59,996 bases of DNA from Symbiobacterium sp. (GTDB lineage: Bacteria; Bacillota; Sulfobacillia; UBA995; UBA9673). Numbering within the stretch: position 1 is the stretch's first letter; every line of letters starts with the position of its first letter. A program made the position numbers and the translations under genes. Where the stretch lies: positions 1 through 59,996 of the forward strand of contig DYFB01000017.1 in the NCBI GenBank assembly GCA_020725405.1, written 5' to 3'. Shown piece by piece: positions 22,755 through 31,818 of the stretch. The notes beneath the pieces were generated by a model. That model had not been told where the DNA came from and did no database searches. It saw nothing but the letters and a program-made list of their open reading frames with translations.

Positions 22755-24845
22755 CTAGGCGCCGGCCCCGGGCGGCGTCAGCGGGCCTCCCGTCCCGCCG
22801 CCCTCGCCCTCGCCGGGGTCGCGGGGCGGGAGGCCGAGCCGGTCCTCCTCTGACAGCTCGACCTCGACCCCGAGCTCCTCAGCCTTGGCCAGGAACTCGA
22901 GAACGGTGCTGATGACCTCGGCGTGCGACCAGGTCAGGGGAGCCACCGACAGGGGCTGGCCCGAGTAGGGGTGGAGCTGCTCGGGGAGGTGGCCGCCGGG
23001 CATGGCGTGGCTCCGGACCCACTCCAGGATGGAGAGGGCCACCTTGAGCTCGTCGGCCGTCCGCGCCTTGGCCGCATACCACCGCGCCACCCACAAGGTG
23101 CAGATGATCCAGGGGTTCCCGGGCACCCGCTCGACGTCGTCGCTCTTCTTGAAGTAGTAGTCGTTGGTGTAACGGGCCACTCCGCCCACGTCGGTGGACA
23201 CCCACAGGCGGTCCCGGACAAGCTGCATGGTCCGGACGACGCGCTCGTCGTCGGCGGGCAGGAGCCCGAAGAGGATGACCCCGAAGAGGCTGGCGTCGAG
23301 CGTGTAGTCGGGCGACAGGCCGGCCTCGGCGTTGACGTAAACCCCCCGGAGGAAGCGGCCGAGCTTCGAGTCGTACAGGTGTTCCAGGACCGCCTCCCTG
23401 ACCTCCTCTCCCGCCTCGCGCCAGCGCTTCGCGGCGGGGTCCCCGAAGAGCTCCCCGAAGTAGGCCGCAGCCAGGAGACCGGCGTAGGTCGCCGCGGCCG
23501 TATAGGTGAAGACGCCCTGCCGCTCTTCCCACAAGTCCCAGCTCGGACGGGGGAGCTTCGTCTCCGGGTCACGGTAGCCGGCCAGGAACTCCGCGGCCGG
23601 CTCCACCAGGGTCTGGTAGACGGAGTCGATGAACTCAACGTTGCGGTCGCACCGGAAGTGGTTGCCCAGGGCCCAGAGAACGCTCGCCGTCTCGTCCTCC
23701 TGGACAGGCAGGACGAACTCCGCCTTGGAGACCCACGGATGCCAGCTGGAGCCAACCGAGCCGTTGGGGTGATACTTGTGCCAGAGGAAGCCCTCCCGGC
23801 TAATCGCCCGCTCGCAGAAGCGGAAGAACCGCCGGGTGATGGCGTGGTACCCGGCGAGGTCGAGGGCGTAGGCGACCATGGCCCCGTCCCTCGGCCAGAC
23901 GTAGCTGTAATGGTCCCGGTTGTGGCGGAGGATGTCGGTGTCGTTGGCGGCCACGATGCCGCCCCTGTTATCGAGCTGGGTGCGGACCACGAGGACGCTC
24001 CTCTTGAAGAACGAGGCCAACTCGGGCGGAAGATGTCCGAGGCGCGCCTCCTCTCTCGACACCCAGCCGCGCCAGAAGGTTGCCGTTTCGGCGAGAAGCC
24101 GCTCGGGCCCGGCCGACAGGGCCAGGCCGTGGACAGCGCGGGCGCTGTCGAACCCTACTCCCGCGGCTATCCAGTAGTAGAGGGTCTCCGCCCCGCAGGG
24201 AGCGAGCTCGAGGTCGAACCCGATAGCGCTGTCAACCGACCCCTGGGAGATGAGATGCCCCTCGAGCTTCCCGTCCTCGGCGTCGCGCCAGGTCCCCTCC
24301 GCCCCGGCGAACCGCTTCCGGCCGGTGGAGAACTGGACGATGCCCCGCCCCGCGCCTTCCCCCGCCCCGGTTCCGACGCGACCGTCAATGATGAAGCAGC
24401 GGTTCCGCTTATAGTGGTAGATGGCCCGCAGGTCCGGGTCGAAGAGAGCCGTGTCTCCGATGTCCGACTCGTCGATGTTGAAGTCGTTGGCGAAGAAGAC
24501 CCTCACCGCCCGGGAGTCGGCCCGGAGGTTCTCGACCTTGACCTTCTTCATGTAGAGGTCGGAACGGTAGTGGACGGCGTCGTTCACCGTTAGGCGGAGG
24601 CCGACGGTCTCGTTCTCCGCGACGCAGTGGGTGACCAGGGTATCGGGGAGGAAGTCGAGGCTCTTGGACCAGCTCGGCTCGTCTATCCAGGTGAAGTGGC
24701 CGTCGGACCAGAACCCCATCATGTTCCGCCTGCCCTCGATCTGGTTCATCATCCCGACGTAGGGGTAGTAGAGGTCCCGCATCACGAGGTCGCCGTCAAG
24801 GTTGACGAGGAGGTTCCCGTTGCCCACGCTCAGTGGTCTCGGCAC
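22755..24845 (-). CDS. GH15 glucoamylase-like glycoside hydrolase
   Basis: This protein of about 696 residues resembles bacterial/archaeal GH15 glucoamylases and glucodextranases. The N-terminal beta-sandwich is at residues 1-270 (GNGNLLVNLDGDLVMRDLYYP). The (alpha/alpha)6 barrel is at about 280-660, with YSYVWPRDGAMVAYALDL, LWEERQGVFTYTAAAT for the catalytic Glu region, and PLTWSHAEV for the second Glu region. It lacks a signal peptide, which suggests intracellular hydrolysis of alpha-glucans or a trehalase-like role. GTG at 24845 is chosen over the track start because GGGGAGGT lies 9 bases upstream. It neighbours the divergent DUF4912-GH57 pair. Confidence 0.9.
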   Translation of the reverse strand: MPRPLSVGNGNLLVNLDGDLVMRDLYYPYVGMMNQIEGRRNMMGFWSDGHFTWIDEPSWSKSLDFLPDTLVTHCVAENETVGLRLTVNDAVHYRSDLYMKKVKVENLRADSRAVRVFFANDFNIDESDIGDTALFDPDLRAIYHYKRNRCFIIDGRVGTGAGEGAGRGIVQFSTGRKRFAGAEGTWRDAEDGKLEGHLISQGSVDSAIGFDLELAPCGAETLYYWIAAGVGFDSARAVHGLALSAGPERLLAETATFWRGWVSREEARLGHLPPELASFFKRSVLVVRTQLDNRGGIVAANDTDILRHNRDHYSYVWPRDGAMVAYALDLAGYHAITRRFFRFCERAISREGFLWHKYHPNGSVGSSWHPWVSKAEFVLPVQEDETASVLWALGNHFRCDRNVEFIDSVYQTLVEPAAEFLAGYRDPETKLPRPSWDLWEERQGVFTYTAAATYAGLLAAAYFGELFGDPAAKRWREAGEEVREAVLEHLYDSKLGRFLRGVYVNAEAGLSPDYTLDASLFGVILFGLLPADDERVVRTMQLVRDRLWVSTDVGGVARYTNDYYFKKSDDVERVPGNPWIICTLWVARWYAAKARTADELKVALSILEWVRSHAMPGGHLPEQLHPYSGQPLSVAPLTWSHAEVISTVLEFLAKAEELGVEVELSEEDRLGLPPRDPGEGEGGGTGGPLTPPGAGA

Positions 24846-24909
24846 TGCGGACGACCTCCCCACGTGAGCTCCCGCTCGGACCTTCCGGGCCGGTCGGCCG
24901 CCCGGCCCG

Positions 24910-24957
24910 CCGGAAGACCTGTCCCCCGGAAGACCTGTCCCCCGGAAGACCCCTTAG
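24910..24957. repeat. Three tandem copies of a 16-bp unit upstream of the GH15 gene
   Basis: CCGGAAGACCTGTCCC occurs at 24910 and 24926, with a third diverged copy at 24942. The array lies in the divergent gap between the GH15 gene and the DUF4912 gene, just downstream of a TATACT-like -10 on the minus strand. It would therefore be in the GH15 5' leader. Confidence 0.85.
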
Positions 24958-25094
24958 CAGTATAACGCGGGGGAGCGGAAGGTATTTTAGACTCGTGCCT
25001 TTGGACCGCTCCTCCGCCCCTCGGCAGGCCCCCGGACGACCTTCGGGTCGGCCGGTTTCGGCGGAGGTGCTCTACCTGCAGGGGGGCTAGACTC

Positions 25095-25832
25095 ATGAGT
25101 GGCTGGCTGCTCCTCGCGGCCATCCTGGCCGTCGCTGTCATCGGGTGGCTCGTCTACTCAACCTGGCGGACTCGCAGCGTGCGGCCCGCCCCGCGGCCCG
25201 AAGACCGCCCGGACCGGCCGGTCCGCGGGGTCGTGGCCGACGTGGAGTTCTCGAGCGAGACCTTCGTCCCGCCGGAGGTCGACTCCCTGGGCACCGAACC
25301 GGACCGGCCGACCGAGCCCGTCCCGCCCCGGCGTCCTCCCCTGGCCGTCCCCGGGTGGGAGCATCCTCTCCCGTGGTCGTACGGAGAGACCCGCCTCGTG
25401 GCCCTGGTCCGCGACCCGTACTGGCTCTTCGCCTACTGGGAGATAACCGGCGACGTCCACCGCGCGGCCGAGGAGAGAGTCGGCCGCGAGGCCTGGTTCC
25501 ACGCCCGCCCGGTCCTGAGGGTCCACGACGTCACCGGCGGCACCCACTACGACGTGGGGGTGGACGAGGAGGCCCGCAACTGGTATCTGAACGTCGGCCA
25601 GCCGGACCGCACCTGGTACCTGGAGCTCGGCCGGCTCACCGAGGCCGGCGAGTTCGTGATGCTGGCCCGGTCGAACCGGGTCCACACCCCGAGGGACATG
25701 CCCTCCGACGTCGTCGACCCCCGGTGGCCCCCGCTCCAGCGGACGGACGGGTTCTGGCCGGAGGGCATGCCCGGGTCGCCCGCTCCCGGCCTTCCGGGAA
25801 GCCCCGGCGCCCCGGGAAGCCGGTGGAGGTGA
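25095..25832 (+). CDS. DUF4912 protein with N-terminal membrane anchor
   Basis: This 245-residue protein starts with a transmembrane helix (GWLLLAAILAVAVIGWLVY), followed by a ~70-residue acidic/proline-rich linker. A DUF4912 domain follows at residues about 95-200 (LVALVRDPYWLFAYWEIT, then NWYLNVGQPDRTWYLELG). DUF4912 resembles carbohydrate-binding/branching-enzyme-associated modules and is commonly found next to GH57 genes. Here it is directly upstream of one, 10 bases apart, so the pair likely acts together on alpha-glucan. The C-terminal tail is Pro/Gly repeats. It is not enzymatic as far as can be seen. Confidence 0.85.
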   Translation: MSGWLLLAAILAVAVIGWLVYSTWRTRSVRPAPRPEDRPDRPVRGVVADVEFSSETFVPPEVDSLGTEPDRPTEPVPPRRPPLAVPGWEHPLPWSYGETRLVALVRDPYWLFAYWEITGDVHRAAEERVGREAWFHARPVLRVHDVTGGTHYDVGVDEEARNWYLNVGQPDRTWYLELGRLTEAGEFVMLARSNRVHTPRDMPSDVVDPRWPPLQRTDGFWPEGMPGSPAPGLPGSPGAPGSRWR

Positions 25833-25842
25833 GGTGACTGAA

Positions 25843-27501
25843 ATGAGCGGCAGAGACCCGAAAGGCTACGTCGGACTCCTGCTCCACGCGCACCTCCCCT
25901 ACGTGCGCCATCCGGAACAGGACGGCATCCTCCCGGAGCGCTGGCTCTTCGAGGCCATCACCGAGTGCTACATCCCGCTCCTTCAGGTCTTCGAGAGGCT
26001 CACTCACGACGGGGTCCCGTTCCGCCTGGTCTTCTCGCTCACGCCGACCCTCCTCGCCATGTGGAACGACGAGCTCCTCCGCCGGCGCTATGAGCTGTAC
26101 CTCGACCGCATGCGCGAGCTCGCCGACCGGGAGGTCAGCCGGACCCGCCACGACCACCGCCTGGCCCCCGTGGCCCGGATGTACCGGGACCGTCTGAAGT
26201 GGGTCTCCGGTGTCTACGCCGACTCCTACCGGCGCGATCTCGTCGGGGCCTTCCGCCGCCTGGCCGAGGCCGGAACCGTCGAGCTGGCCACATCGGCGGC
26301 GACCCACGCTTTCCTCCCCCTGGTCGGGGCTCTACACCGCTCGGCAATCGAGGCCCAGGTCGAGTTCGGGCTGAGGCTCTTCCGGCGCCTCTTCGCCCGG
26401 GACCCGGCCGGGTTCTGGCTTCCGGAGTGCGGCTACCGGCCCGGGCTCGACCAGGTCCTCACGGAGAAGGGTCTTTCCTGGACCTGCCTCGAGGCCCACG
26501 GCGTCCTCTTCGCCTCGCCCAGGCCGCGCTACGGGGTCCACGCCCCCGTCGTCACCCCGGCGGGGGTGGCCGTCTTCGGGCGCGACCCGGAGAGCTCGAA
26601 GCAGGTCTGGTCGGGGAAAGAGGGCTACCCGGGGGACCCCTGGTACCGGGAGTACTACCGGGACATCGGCTACGACCTCGACGACTACGACTACCTCCGC
26701 CCCTTCCTCGCCCCCGACGGCTCGAGAACCCATACCGGTTTCAAGTACCACCGGGTCACCGGACCCGGCGACCACAAGGAGGTCTACGAGCCTGACCGGG
26801 CTTACGAGAGGGCGGACGTGCACGCCGGTCACTTCATGTGGGCGAGACAGAAGCAGGTGGAGTGGCTCGCGGGCCTCTTCGACCGGAGACCGTTCGTCCT
26901 GGCCCCGTACGACGCCGAGCTCTTCGGCCACTGGTGGTTCGAGGGACCGACGTTCCTCGAGCTCTTCCTCAGAAAGCAGGCCTACGACCAGAAGGACTTC
27001 CGCCTGGTCACGCCGACGGACTACCTCGCCGAGCACCCGGTGAACCAGCCGTCCCAGCCCATCGAGTCCAGCTGGGGCTGGAAGGGCTACAACGAGGTCT
27101 GGCTGCAGGGCCGGAACGACTGGATATACCGGCACCTGCACAAGGCCGCCGAGGTGATGGAAGGCCTCGTCGCCGGTTTCCCGGCACCCGGTCCCCTCGA
27201 GCTGCGGGCCCTGAACCAGGCGGCTAGAGAGCTCCTCCTGGCCCAGGCGAGCGACTGGCCTTTCATGATGCAGTCAGGGGGGATGGACGCCTACGCCCGC
27301 CACCGCTTCACCCATCACCTCGGGTGGTTCCTGGCTCTCGCCGGGCAGCTCCGGGAGGGCCGCATCGACGGGCGGTGGCTGGGCGAGCTCGAGCGGTCGG
27401 ACAACCTCTTCGGGGACCTCATCGACTACCGCGTCTTCGGCTACCGGGCCTGGCCGCCCGCCCCCCAGGCCCTCGTCCGCGCTCCAGCCGCCGGGCGCTA
27501 G
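25843..27501 (+). CDS. GH57 1,4-alpha-glucan branching enzyme
   Basis: This 552-residue protein has the GH57/DUF1957 branching-enzyme layout: motif 1 HAHLPYVRHPE, motif 3 with the nucleophile in FWLPECGYRPG, motif 4 with the acid/base Asp in APYDAELFGHWWFEGP, and a C-terminal helical domain with SSWGWKGYNEVW. It creates alpha-1,6 branches in glycogen-like polymers. ATG at 25843 is preferred because GGAGGTGAGGTG spaces correctly; the track start (GTG 25834) is too close. It forms an operon with the DUF4912 gene. Confidence 0.92.
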   Translation: MSGRDPKGYVGLLLHAHLPYVRHPEQDGILPERWLFEAITECYIPLLQVFERLTHDGVPFRLVFSLTPTLLAMWNDELLRRRYELYLDRMRELADREVSRTRHDHRLAPVARMYRDRLKWVSGVYADSYRRDLVGAFRRLAEAGTVELATSAATHAFLPLVGALHRSAIEAQVEFGLRLFRRLFARDPAGFWLPECGYRPGLDQVLTEKGLSWTCLEAHGVLFASPRPRYGVHAPVVTPAGVAVFGRDPESSKQVWSGKEGYPGDPWYREYYRDIGYDLDDYDYLRPFLAPDGSRTHTGFKYHRVTGPGDHKEVYEPDRAYERADVHAGHFMWARQKQVEWLAGLFDRRPFVLAPYDAELFGHWWFEGPTFLELFLRKQAYDQKDFRLVTPTDYLAEHPVNQPSQPIESSWGWKGYNEVWLQGRNDWIYRHLHKAAEVMEGLVAGFPAPGPLELRALNQAARELLLAQASDWPFMMQSGGMDAYARHRFTHHLGWFLALAGQLREGRIDGRWLGELERSDNLFGDLIDYRVFGYRAWPPAPQALVRAPAAGR

Positions 27502-27720
27502 CCTACCCGCCCGCCAGCCGCGGTCGTCACCATCGGGACAGCCGGCCTCGATGCCGCCCATGACCTCAAAGACGCCGGCGATCTTCGGGTCGTCCAGGAG
27601 GAGGTACGAGCCAAGCGCCGCCCAAGTAGGTACCGGCTGCGGGTGCGCCACGGCCGCCCGCATCATCATCCAGGAGCAGACGCTTTCCTTGCCTTGACAA
27701 CCGGTCACCTCTGTAAGCAC
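27502..27720 (-). pseudogene. Orphan ORF fragment of unknown family behind the GH57 gene
   Basis: About 73 residues read as ordinary protein, unlike the Arg/Pro/Gly-rich shadow frames around it (TGCQGKESVCSWMMMRAAV, PTWAALGSYLLLDDPKIAG, FEVMGGIEAGC). The frame then runs on to 27274 as antisense of the GH57 3' end. It may be a gene truncated by rearrangement or an overprinted gene. GTG at 27720 is the only plausible start and no good ribosome site is seen. I do not recognise the family. The remaining bases to 27933 hold no convincing gene. Confidence 0.35.
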
Positions 27721-27933
27721 ATAGCGGTGACGGCGGCTGACATCCTAATCCGCGACGGCCTGTGTCTGATAGAGCATGCCCCAAAATGAGGTAGGGGGCT
27801 CAAGCTCGCCGGTCTAGAGGTCAGGACACCTCCGTGCCAGCGCTCGAGGAGCAATCGTCCCGACCCTCGGTACCTGTCAGGCCTGGGGGCTGGGGCCACG
27901 GCGATGGTCAGGGCCCTGTGCGGTAGACTGCGC

Positions 27934-30015
27934 CTAGGACCCGGGCACCACGAGCCAGAGGACTCCGCCCGTCGTCCAACCGAGGAGGCGGCCCGTGAAG
28001 GTCCGCACCTCCTCGCCGTCAGAGCACCGGAAAAGCCGGACGGTCCCGCCGGGCACCTCTTCGACCGCCAGGAACTCCCCGCCCGGCGAGAACTCCGCCC
28101 TGCGCAGGCCAGCCGACCCCAGGAGTCTCTCCCCCGTGACGCCCGTGCCATCGACACTCCCGATCTCCAGCGGCCTTCTCCCTGTCTTCCCGACCAGCAC
28201 GATCCGCCACCGGCCCGCGGTCGTCTCAGCGCCGAGGGCGAGGCCGGTCTCGGTCCACCCAGCCCCACCGGGATGCCAGGTCCAGGCCAGCGGGCGCTCG
28301 AGCACCTTCCCGTCCGGAGCGATGAAGCCCCGCTCGACGAATCGGCCGCTCGACGGGTCAAGGACCATGAGGACCTTGCGGGCGAGGCCGCCGGGGCCCG
28401 GCGGGTGACGCCAGAGGGCCGGCTCGCCTCCGGGCAACCAGACTATCTCGGGGGTCTCGTAGTAGACACCGTCGAACAGCCTGACCGGAGCGGCAGCCCG
28501 GTACTCACGGCGCTCGAGGGTCGTGAGGTCGAGAACGGTGAAGTCCATGGTGTCAGCGTCGCCCCCGTCCGGCCGGCGGCTGACCTCGAGCCAGGCGAGG
28601 CGCCGCCCGTCGGGCGAGACCGAGTGGGAGAGGTACTTCCAGCCGTAGCCGGGGGCCGGGCCGTCGAGAACGACCGGGTTCGGAGGGCTCTCCCCCGGAA
28701 TCACGGCGACTATCCGGCCGTACTCGGGCATGACGTAGCGGCCGTCGGCGGCCCAGCCGCCCCTGTCGCCGCTCCGGTGGAGCCAGTTGAACCGGACGGG
28801 ACCGTCGAGGCACTCGGCCCGACCCGCGGCCGTCTCGACAAGCCACGGAACCGTGTGGATCTCCGGAGCCTCGCCGCTCTCGTCGAAGAGAACCGGGGCC
28901 TCCTCCCAGAGAAGAGCCCACCCGCCGTCCGGCGAAACCGCTCCGGGCACGAGCGGGATCGACAGCGGCAAGAGCCGCGGGCCCGCGGACCCGTCTTCCG
29001 GCCGGTCGTAGGTCGCCAGACTCACCGGCGCGCGCCCGGCCAGGACGAGCGGCGTCTGGCGGGCGATGGGGATGCCGCCGGGCACGGGTACTCCGTTGAC
29101 GTCGAGAACCACAGCCCGCCCGGCGGCAAGGTCCAGAGAGAGCGAAAGCCGGCGCTCTCCCTCCCAGCGCGCGGCAATGATGGAGGATCCCCGGCCGATT
29201 CCGAGCGCGGATTCGACCGCCGCCCGGTCGGGGGCGTGGGAGAAAACCAGCCCGACCTCGAGCCGGCCGGCCGGGACAGCGAAGCCGGTCAGGGTCCGCT
29301 CGCCGGACGGCGATCTCACCCAGGGTAGGCCCACAACCGTCATCTCGACGGCGGGCTCTTCACGACGTTCCAGGCGGAAGGTGAAGTCGGCCTCGAGGCT
29401 CCGGTCGCCGCCGAGCGGCATCCCCTTTCCCAGGGTCACCGAGATTCCGGGGAGCCCCTCGTCCGCAGTGTAGCGAAACTGGAGGCAGCTCCCGTAGATC
29501 CACTCTTCGAGCCAGTTCCATTGGCCCCTCGGGGCGGGGTCGAGAGAAAGATACGGCCGCACGGCCTCCAGCTTGACCGTCGCGCCCCAGATCAGGGTCA
29601 CGGTGACGGCGCCCTGCCCGACGAGAACGGTGTCGCCGGGCCGGACCACCGTCTCGAGGTAGCTCTCGACGGGAGAGCCGTAGTCAGGGGTCGGCTCCTG
29701 CAGGCGGTCGTCGTAGACCATGACCCGAAGGGGCGTGGGGGCGGTCGCCCCGCCGGACTCCCCGCCGGAGGCCTCTCCCCCGGAGGCCTCTCCCCCGGAG
29801 GCCCCTCCCCCGGGCTCACCCCCCGGCTGCTCGGGACCGGCCGGCCCGGCCGTGGGGGAATCGTCCGGAGGGGCCGCCCGCCGGCACCCCCCTGCCGCCG
29901 GAGCAAGCACAAGGCAGAGAGCAAGAACGAGGGCAAGAGCGGCAAGACCCGGACCCGGGGTCCGGAAGCCCCCCATCCCACCCCGTGACCGAACGCCATC
30001 CGCGCGACCCACCAT
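27934..30015 (-). CDS. Large lipoprotein with TolB/WD40-like beta-propeller region
   Basis: This 693-residue protein has a basic start, a hydrophobic segment and a lipobox-like AAGGC near residue 43, suggesting a lipoprotein signal. A Gly/Ser/Glu spacer with in-frame 15-bp repeats (SGGEA) follows. Residues about 95-330 resemble an Ig-like or stalk region. The rest contains recurring SPDGGWALLW and SVSPDGRRLAWLEV motifs of TolB/WD40-like propellers. It is probably an exported lipid-anchored protein with a binding or structural role. ATG at 30015 with GGAGCTCCGAGCCT upstream supports the start. It follows the HAD gene on the same strand after 205 bases. Confidence 0.75.
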   Translation of the reverse strand: MVGRADGVRSRGGMGGFRTPGPGLAALALVLALCLVLAPAAGGCRRAAPPDDSPTAGPAGPEQPGGEPGGGASGGEASGGEASGGESGGATAPTPLRVMVYDDRLQEPTPDYGSPVESYLETVVRPGDTVLVGQGAVTVTLIWGATVKLEAVRPYLSLDPAPRGQWNWLEEWIYGSCLQFRYTADEGLPGISVTLGKGMPLGGDRSLEADFTFRLERREEPAVEMTVVGLPWVRSPSGERTLTGFAVPAGRLEVGLVFSHAPDRAAVESALGIGRGSSIIAARWEGERRLSLSLDLAAGRAVVLDVNGVPVPGGIPIARQTPLVLAGRAPVSLATYDRPEDGSAGPRLLPLSIPLVPGAVSPDGGWALLWEEAPVLFDESGEAPEIHTVPWLVETAAGRAECLDGPVRFNWLHRSGDRGGWAADGRYVMPEYGRIVAVIPGESPPNPVVLDGPAPGYGWKYLSHSVSPDGRRLAWLEVSRRPDGGDADTMDFTVLDLTTLERREYRAAAPVRLFDGVYYETPEIVWLPGGEPALWRHPPGPGGLARKVLMVLDPSSGRFVERGFIAPDGKVLERPLAWTWHPGGAGWTETGLALGAETTAGRWRIVLVGKTGRRPLEIGSVDGTGVTGERLLGSAGLRRAEFSPGGEFLAVEEVPGGTVRLFRCSDGEEVRTFTGRLLGWTTGGVLWLVVPGS

Positions 30016-30220
30016 AGGCTCGGAGCTCCACTGGTTCTTTCAAGTGGCGGGCGGCGGGCGCCTCACCGCCCGCTGAACCCGTTCCCGTTTTCTCAGGACT
30101 GGTCAGGAGTTCCTTCACTCCCGGCTCGGATCTTTGGCCGAGACGCTCACCTTGCAGACGCCCGTGAGGGCGAGGATGCTGTGCTCTCCAAGTAGGTGGA
30201 GTCGGGCGGACCCCCGAGCC

Positions 30221-31021
30221 CTATCCAAGCAGACCGGCGATAGTCTCCAGGATGTAATCGGGTCTCTGCTCGCCGGTCAGCAAGGCCGCCCCCTCCCTCG
30301 TCGTCACCCCGGAGAGGACGAGGGCCGTCGCCAGACCGGCTCTCCGTCCCATGACAATGTCGGTCTCCGGGCGGTCGCCGGCAAGGAGGCATTCCGAGGC
30401 CGGCAGGCCCAGGCGGCCCAGGGCGGCCTCGACCATCAGGGGCGAGGGCTTGCCCACGACCTCCTCCACCGCTGTCCCCGTGACCCCCTCGATGGCCCCG
30501 ATCATCCCGGCGCAGTCGGGTATCTCGCGGACCTCCCCCTCGTCCACCGGGCAGGTCCGGTCGGGGTTGGTGGCCACGAAGCGGGCCCCGCGCCTGATGG
30601 CCTGGAGGGCATGGTTAAGCTTGGCGTAGTCAAAGGTCCGGTCGAAGGCGGCCACGACATAGTCCACCCGCCACCGGACCGTGGAGGGATCGTCGAGAAC
30701 GGTGAAGCCCGCCCTCCTGAGTTCGGCCACCAGGGGCGGCTCGCCCACCACGTAGAGCGTCGCCCCCGGGGCCCGGCGGGAAAGATAGTGAGCCATGACG
30801 GCCGAGGAGTTGAGGACGTCCTCGGGCCGGGCCGGCACGCCCAGCCGGCTCAGCTTCTCGGCGTAGACCTCGCGCGGCTGGAGGGGCTTGTTGGAGAGGA
30901 AGACGATCCTCGCCCCCCGCCGCCGCAGGGCGGCGATGGCCTCGCCCGCGCCCGGCACGAGCCGCTCGTCGACGTAGACGGTCCCGTCGAGGTCGAAGAC
31001 GTAGCCAGCGTACTCCCTCAA
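30221..31021 (-). CDS. HAD-IIA family sugar/aryl phosphatase (NagD/AraL-like)
   Basis: This 266-residue HAD-superfamily hydrolase has motif I YVFDLDGTVYVDE at the start, motif II IVFLSNKPLQ, a C2A-type cap, motif III VVGKPSPLMVEAAL, and motif IV CLLAGDRPETDIVMG. Such enzymes dephosphorylate sugar phosphates, phosphoglycolate or glycerol phosphates. TTG at 31021 with GGAGGGTGAGG upstream is the start; the ORF-track extension to 31285 is shadow of the preceding gene. It is the last gene of the glp-type operon, 10 bases behind another HAD gene, and may remove excess phosphorylated intermediate. Confidence 0.88.
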   Translation of the reverse strand: MREYAGYVFDLDGTVYVDERLVPGAGEAIAALRRRGARIVFLSNKPLQPREVYAEKLSRLGVPARPEDVLNSSAVMAHYLSRRAPGATLYVVGEPPLVAELRRAGFTVLDDPSTVRWRVDYVVAAFDRTFDYAKLNHALQAIRRGARFVATNPDRTCPVDEGEVREIPDCAGMIGAIEGVTGTAVEEVVGKPSPLMVEAALGRLGLPASECLLAGDRPETDIVMGRRAGLATALVLSGVTTREGAALLTGEQRPDYILETIAGLLG

Positions 31022-31031
31022 GGTCCGGTCC

Positions 31032-31793
31032 TCACCCTCCCGCGGCCTCCGCGTCCGCCGGAGGGGCGACCGGCCAGGGCAGCCTGGCGAGATCCGGCCG
31101 GTAGAGCTCGATCGCCCGGCGGACGGCCTCGATGAAGCCCTGGCCGTGACAGGCGGCGCAGACGTAGCCAGCCTCGTCCTTGACCTCGTCCGGGGCGTTG
31201 GCCACCGCCGCGGACCAGCCGGCCGTCCGGAACATCTCCACGTCGTTGTGGTTGTCCCCGATCGCGGCCACCTCGGCCGGCGCAAGACCGAGGGTAGAGA
31301 CGGCTTCAGCCAACCCCCGCCCCTTGTCGACGTCGGCGTCGGCGAGCTCGTAGGCGAGGCCGGAATCCAGAACGCGGGCCCGCAGGCCCTCGGCCTCCAG
31401 GAAGGCGTTGGCCTCGTCCCGGTCGATGGTCCGGAGGAGAACCAGGCTGACGACCCGGGCCGGGATGGGCACCACCTGGACCCGGCCGCCGAAGGCCCCC
31501 TTAAGCGCGGCCAGGGCCTCGTGGACCCGGGACGGGTCGGCCAGGGGGCGGACGCCGAAGCTCTCGGGCCGCAGGTTCCCCACGATGCCGCCGTCCTCGG
31601 CCACGACGAGCCCGCACGTTCCCACGTAGACGCCCAAGGTCCCGAGGGACGTGAGATCGCGGCCGCTGGCCAGGATGACCGGGAGTCCGGTCGCCTCGAG
31701 CAGCCGGATCACCCGGACGGCGTCGAGGTCCAGGAGATGTCTCTCGTCGGTCAGAGTGTGGTCGACGTCGGTGGCGATGGCCCTCAGCCTCAC
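31032..31793 (-). CDS. HAD-IIB phosphatase, phosphoglycolate phosphatase (SPP-like)
   Basis: This 253-residue protein resembles archaeal-type phosphoglycolate/sucrose-phosphate phosphatases. Motif I AIATDVDHTLTD opens the protein, motif II is ILASGRDL, the Lys/Gly motif is VDKGRGLAEAV, and motif IV is AAIGDNHNDVEMF. GTG at 31793 follows the FGGY kinase by 25 bases. Together with the NagD-like phosphatase it suggests the operon handles small phosphorylated organic acids or polyols. Confidence 0.88.
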   Translation of the reverse strand: MRLRAIATDVDHTLTDERHLLDLDAVRVIRLLEATGLPVILASGRDLTSLGTLGVYVGTCGLVVAEDGGIVGNLRPESFGVRPLADPSRVHEALAALKGAFGGRVQVVPIPARVVSLVLLRTIDRDEANAFLEAEGLRARVLDSGLAYELADADVDKGRGLAEAVSTLGLAPAEVAAIGDNHNDVEMFRTAGWSAAVANAPDEVKDEAGYVCAACHGQGFIEAVRRAIELYRPDLARLPWPVAPPADAEAAGG

Positions 31794-31818
31794 TCCGGCT
31801 CTCCCTCCCGGCGCGGCC

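Noticed and set aside
30016-30220. Terminator hairpin near 30050-30080
   Set aside because: The GCGGGCGG/CCGCCCGC stem has a T-rich tail only on the plus strand, where no gene ends, so I do not assign it.
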